Below, piece after piece: positions 60,804 to 64,000 of a stretch of 64,000 nt of DNA. The translations under genes and the position numbers were made by a program. How positions within the stretch are numbered: position 1 is the first letter of the stretch; every line of letters begins with the position of its first letter. Source of the DNA: Wukongibacter sp050859025. Lineage in GTDB: Bacteria > Bacillota > Clostridia > Peptostreptococcales > Caminicellaceae. The DNA lies in assembly GCF_050859025.1 (NCBI RefSeq), contig NZ_CP138200.1:496001-560000 (forward strand), in the 5' to 3' direction. A model generated the notes under the pieces. It searched no databases and was not told the origin of the DNA. It saw only the letters and a list, made by a program, of their open reading frames with translations.

Positions 60804-62456
60804 ATGAAAAGGCTTTTTTCAGCAATTGTTATTGTAAGTATTCTTGCTATTAACAGCTTTTCCCTTGCTTATGGTCTAGATTTCGAGAGAAGTAAGGTGG
60901 TAGAGGGATTTTTGATTAGTGTCGCCGAGAAAGAATTACAAATAGAAGAGTATAGTGGCGATATTTACAAGCTGTCCTTAGAGGAAAATGCAGCAGTAAA
61001 GATAGACAATAGAGATGCAAAAATTTCAGACTTTAGAGTAGGTATGGAGGTCTATGGAAGAACTAGAGGCTCCAATCTATTCTATATCGAAGGCTACTCC
61101 ACTACAAACCTTGGCTATATAAAAGAAGGTGGGAAATATAGACGAGGAGTAGTAAAGAGCATTGATAGAAACCAAATAACAGTTAAGCTTCCTTGGAACA
61201 AGGAAGAGGCATACTATACCTATCCGGGAACTATAATCACAAAGAATAGTCAAGCGGTATCTCCAGAAGTCCTTTATGAAGGAGACAGTGTCAAGCTTTA
61301 TTTTGATGAAATCGACTCCAATACAATAAGTAGAATGGAGGTAGAGAAAGAGGCCTCTGTAAGGATTAAGGACCTGTATAGGGGAAATATAGGTTTTTCA
61401 GATTTCATTGATGATAGTATCAACTTTGAAGAGCTTGAAGTGTATGAAAACGGAGAATGGGATGAGGAATCACCCTCGGTGACTATTTCATACTCATCGG
61501 ATACACCTATATATACGGGAGGAACAGAAATATCTTCAGATAAGCTAAAATATATGGGCGGTAAAAGAGCCTATATGGTAGTAAAGGATTTTTTTGGACA
61601 GGATAAAATAGAAAAGATGGTTGTAAAAAACCTTTACGAAAGAACATATTCTGATAAAATTGAGAGTATAAACTGGTATGCTGGTAACATGGAGCTATCA
61701 AACAAGGTTAACCTAAAGTTTGATGAAAGTACTATAATAATAAAGAATGGCAGAATGGTTGACTCCTATTCAATAGGATCGGGTACCGATGCCTTTATAG
61801 TAGCCGATGGCAGAAACAATGAAAGTGCAGCTGATGTCATATATGTATATAATGAGGACATAAACAATTCAAATATTGGACAGGCATATATATATGCAGG
61901 TGAACTTGAAGAAATAACAAAGAGTAAGGTGATTTTGGATGATTTTTACCTTCTTCAGAAGAATGAATGGGAATCCTTCCGAGATGAAAAAGAGTTGTTT
62001 TATGATGATGATACCTACATATATGATCTTGAAGATGAGGAAGTCATAACAGCAGAAGAATTTTTCCAAGGAGAATATTCTATAGATGATGACAATAGAA
62101 AATCCAGAAGAGATAGGGATTGGCATGCATACGTATATACCGATGGGGATAGGATATCTACCATATTATTAAAGGAAAAACTTGATTCACTAAATAGTCA
62201 AAGAGTAACAAATGGTGTTGTAGAAGAGGTATCAGAAAATTCATCGGTGGGTTGGAGAGCCTATATTAGAGATGCTAAGGATTGGAGCTCTAGGAAGGAA
62301 CAATGGATGGTTAGAAATTCAACCTTAAGGGTTATGCTGGAGGAAGCTATGATAATAAAGGAAAACAAGCTAATTTCTCCTTGGGATTTAAAACCTCAGG
62401 ATAGATTATACTTAGTTAGAAACAGTAGTGAAGCTAAAATAATTATTGTAAAGTAA
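60804..62456 (+). CDS. Secreted protein of unknown family, 550 aa
   Basis: Signal peptide (KRLFSAIVIVSILAINSFSLAYG split at Ala-Tyr-Gly). The body is made of small beta-rich repeats with the pattern VEGFLISVAEKELQIEEYSG / GVVKSIDRNQITVKLPW / AGELEEITKSKVILDDFYLL, like repeated OB- or SH3-type barrels, each with a following VGMEVYGRTRG-like strand. No Cys. It lies 31 bp after the IPT protein and 14 bp before the SLH protein, so it is one unit with them. Possibly a structural or anchoring part of the same surface layer. Confidence 0.8.
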   Translation: MKRLFSAIVIVSILAINSFSLAYGLDFERSKVVEGFLISVAEKELQIEEYSGDIYKLSLEENAAVKIDNRDAKISDFRVGMEVYGRTRGSNLFYIEGYSTTNLGYIKEGGKYRRGVVKSIDRNQITVKLPWNKEEAYYTYPGTIITKNSQAVSPEVLYEGDSVKLYFDEIDSNTISRMEVEKEASVRIKDLYRGNIGFSDFIDDSINFEELEVYENGEWDEESPSVTISYSSDTPIYTGGTEISSDKLKYMGGKRAYMVVKDFFGQDKIEKMVVKNLYERTYSDKIESINWYAGNMELSNKVNLKFDESTIIIKNGRMVDSYSIGSGTDAFIVADGRNNESAADVIYVYNEDINNSNIGQAYIYAGELEEITKSKVILDDFYLLQKNEWESFRDEKELFYDDDTYIYDLEDEEVITAEEFFQGEYSIDDDNRKSRRDRDWHAYVYTDGDRISTILLKEKLDSLNSQRVTNGVVEEVSENSSVGWRAYIRDAKDWSSRKEQWMVRNSTLRVMLEEAMIIKENKLISPWDLKPQDRLYLVRNSSEAKIIIVK

Positions 62457-62470
62457 AGGAGGGAAGGTCA

Positions 62471-63988
62471 GTGAGGAGAGTTATAGCAACAGTTTTAACA
62501 ATTGTAATGGCAATTATCCCCCTTAGTGTATGGGCAGAACCAATGGATTTCGTTGGTGGAGTACATAATGAATATGAGTACAGCGAGGTAGTATTCCTAA
62601 CGGGAAAGCCTGTAAAATTTGTGGGGGAATATAAAATTACTGTTAAGGAAAAGGAAGATGAAAAGACCGTAAAATACGATTTTAGACTGACTCCCGAAGA
62701 CACTGATATAGATGGAAGACTGACTAGAAGAGTTACTCTATTAACCAAATATAACAGGAGAAACGATAAAGGTCAGACCATAGCTGATACAGAGATAGAC
62801 GGTAATTATTCAGAAACCATAACGATAGAAGATGAAAGATTTGTTTTAGAAGATTTTCAGTTTTCAAAATCCGATGTTATAGATAATAGACCGGCTTCAG
62901 ATTTTTATTCAGGAAACCTTAAGGGAAGAAAGTACTATAAATACTCCATAAGAGGGGATGAAAAGGGAAAGGTAATACTTGATATCTCTGGTGGAGACGT
63001 TGGCTATAAAAACTTCTGGGGAGGAACTGAGACCCAGTTGATAAACCATACAATAAGCTTTAGTGGAATACTTGAAGATGACGACGGTGACGAAGATGAA
63101 GAAGAATGGCAGGGAACCGTAAGCATTCAAACCTCTGATAGTACAACAAAGACCTTAAAGTATTCAGATAATGAAGCCAACTTTTCCAGCTTTGACGGAG
63201 GCCATCTAAGGATAACCAATAGACAAATTGTATCAAGATATAACTATAACCTGCCAGAGTGGAGAAATGGATTACCGAGGTCTAGAGATAGAGAGAAGGA
63301 TACCATAGATTTATCAACAAGCATGAACGAAAAGGTAGAAAGATTAATTGTTCCTAAGTTTAAGGATGTTGCAGGACACTGGGCAGAGGATTATATCAAA
63401 AAGCTATACTCCCTTGATGTATTTGAGGGCAGTGAAACCTTCTTTGCTCCCGATGTGCCAATGACGAGGCTTGAGTTTACAAAGGGAATCATTAGGGCCT
63501 GTGACATAAGAGCTACATTAGAGGAAGAAAATAATAGAAGAAGGCCATCATCTAGGTCAAAGAAAGAGCCTGAAGTATCTTACTTTAACGATGTTAGTGT
63601 AGAGAATAAAGCCTATAATGATATAAAGCAGGCTGTGGATAAGGGTATAATAAAAGGAACAAGGGACAATGAATTTGTGCCAGATGGTCCTTTAACCAAG
63701 GCTCAAGCAATAACTATATTGATAAGAGCACTAGGTTTTGAAACAAAGGCACCTACCCCTGGATATAATACATCCTTTGATGATGACAATGAAATCCCAT
63801 ATTGGGCTAAGGATGCTATATATGTAGCAAGGGAAATAGGCCTGATTAATGGTGACATGAATAATCGTATAAACCCTAATAAGAGCATGACAAGGGCAGA
63901 AGCATCTGCAATGCTAATAAGGTTCTTAGAGTTTTTACAAAGAGATCTTCAAAAGGATTACAGAGAAAATATAGTGAACTTCAAGTAA
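62471..63988 (+). CDS. SLH-domain surface protein
   Basis: A 505-residue protein with a signal peptide (VIATVLTIVMAIIPLSVWA). An N-terminal region of about 290 residues of unknown fold (beta-rich, with the acidic insert DDDGDEDEEE) is followed by three S-layer homology domains (about 300-345 FKDVAGHWAEDYIKKL, 375-425 YFNDVSVENKAYNDI, 435-490 IPYWAKDAIYVAREIGL), which bind pyruvylated secondary wall polymer. GTG start eight bases after AAAGGAGGG. It could be the wall anchor for the three preceding proteins, which have no anchor of their own. Confidence 0.93.
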   Translation: MRRVIATVLTIVMAIIPLSVWAEPMDFVGGVHNEYEYSEVVFLTGKPVKFVGEYKITVKEKEDEKTVKYDFRLTPEDTDIDGRLTRRVTLLTKYNRRNDKGQTIADTEIDGNYSETITIEDERFVLEDFQFSKSDVIDNRPASDFYSGNLKGRKYYKYSIRGDEKGKVILDISGGDVGYKNFWGGTETQLINHTISFSGILEDDDGDEDEEEWQGTVSIQTSDSTTKTLKYSDNEANFSSFDGGHLRITNRQIVSRYNYNLPEWRNGLPRSRDREKDTIDLSTSMNEKVERLIVPKFKDVAGHWAEDYIKKLYSLDVFEGSETFFAPDVPMTRLEFTKGIIRACDIRATLEEENNRRRPSSRSKKEPEVSYFNDVSVENKAYNDIKQAVDKGIIKGTRDNEFVPDGPLTKAQAITILIRALGFETKAPTPGYNTSFDDDNEIPYWAKDAIYVAREIGLINGDMNNRINPNKSMTRAEASAMLIRFLEFLQRDLQKDYRENIVNFK

Positions 63989-64000
63989 AAAAATATATTG

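Overview
The window is low-GC DNA from an anaerobic, endospore-forming, amino-acid-fermenting member of the Clostridia, perhaps a Tissierellales-like lineage. The evidence is gene content: yabG, sipL, spoIIR, sleB-ypeB, a gerA-type germinant receptor, cotS-like and veg genes for sporulation, and a lysine fermentation block (kdd, kamA to kamE) behind a sigma-54 promoter. The species cannot be named from the sequence.

Layout. 1-4.8 kb: the 3' part of a chemoreceptor, a feoA/split-feoB ferrous iron operon with a palindromic operator candidate, and a convergent MntR/DtxR-type regulator. 5.4-9.4 kb: a minus-strand array of very short genes, nine of which encode 34-43 aa Gly/Cys-rich peptides sharing one hydrophobic core (consensus NNLILFLLLIILVGDCLC). 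Nearly all have their own promoter of the same build (AC, 16 nt, GAATAnnnTA), resembling sigma-K promoters. 9.9-13.3 kb: an acidic protein behind a consensus-like sigma-K site, a glutaredoxin-like protein, a CotS-family protein and a glycosyltransferase.

13.8-20.7 kb holds the main discovery. The spore protease gene yabG is cut in two by a 6,073-bp element bounded by the 6-bp direct repeat ACACTA. The element carries two large serine recombinases, two tiny genes, a YkgJ-like protein and speD. Joining the two repeats restores an in-frame 292-codon yabG, the usual size of YabG. This is the arrangement of sporulation intervening elements such as skin in sigK, here in yabG.

20.8-40.4 kb: a SpoIID-amidase fusion, veg with two sigma-A promoters, arginine deiminase, sipL, ispE, a GntR regulator, a gerABC operon, spoIIR, sleB-ypeB, ddl, a DUF1934 gene, an ArgRS-like protein that has lost the HIGH motif, and a sigma-54 activator. 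40.8-48.6 kb: the lysine degradation operon (kdd, kamA, kamB, kamC, kamD, kamE). 48.9-64 kb: a secreted coiled-coil protein and a four-gene surface cluster (two giant Ig-like/IPT proteins, a secreted protein and an SLH-domain protein).

Intergenic space is full of repeats. A palindromic family of about 105 bp (called R1 here) has 13 full or nearly full and 5 partial copies. A 151-bp element (R4) sits between duplicated copies of a terminator hairpin. Two further short families (R2, R3) recur, often beside R1.
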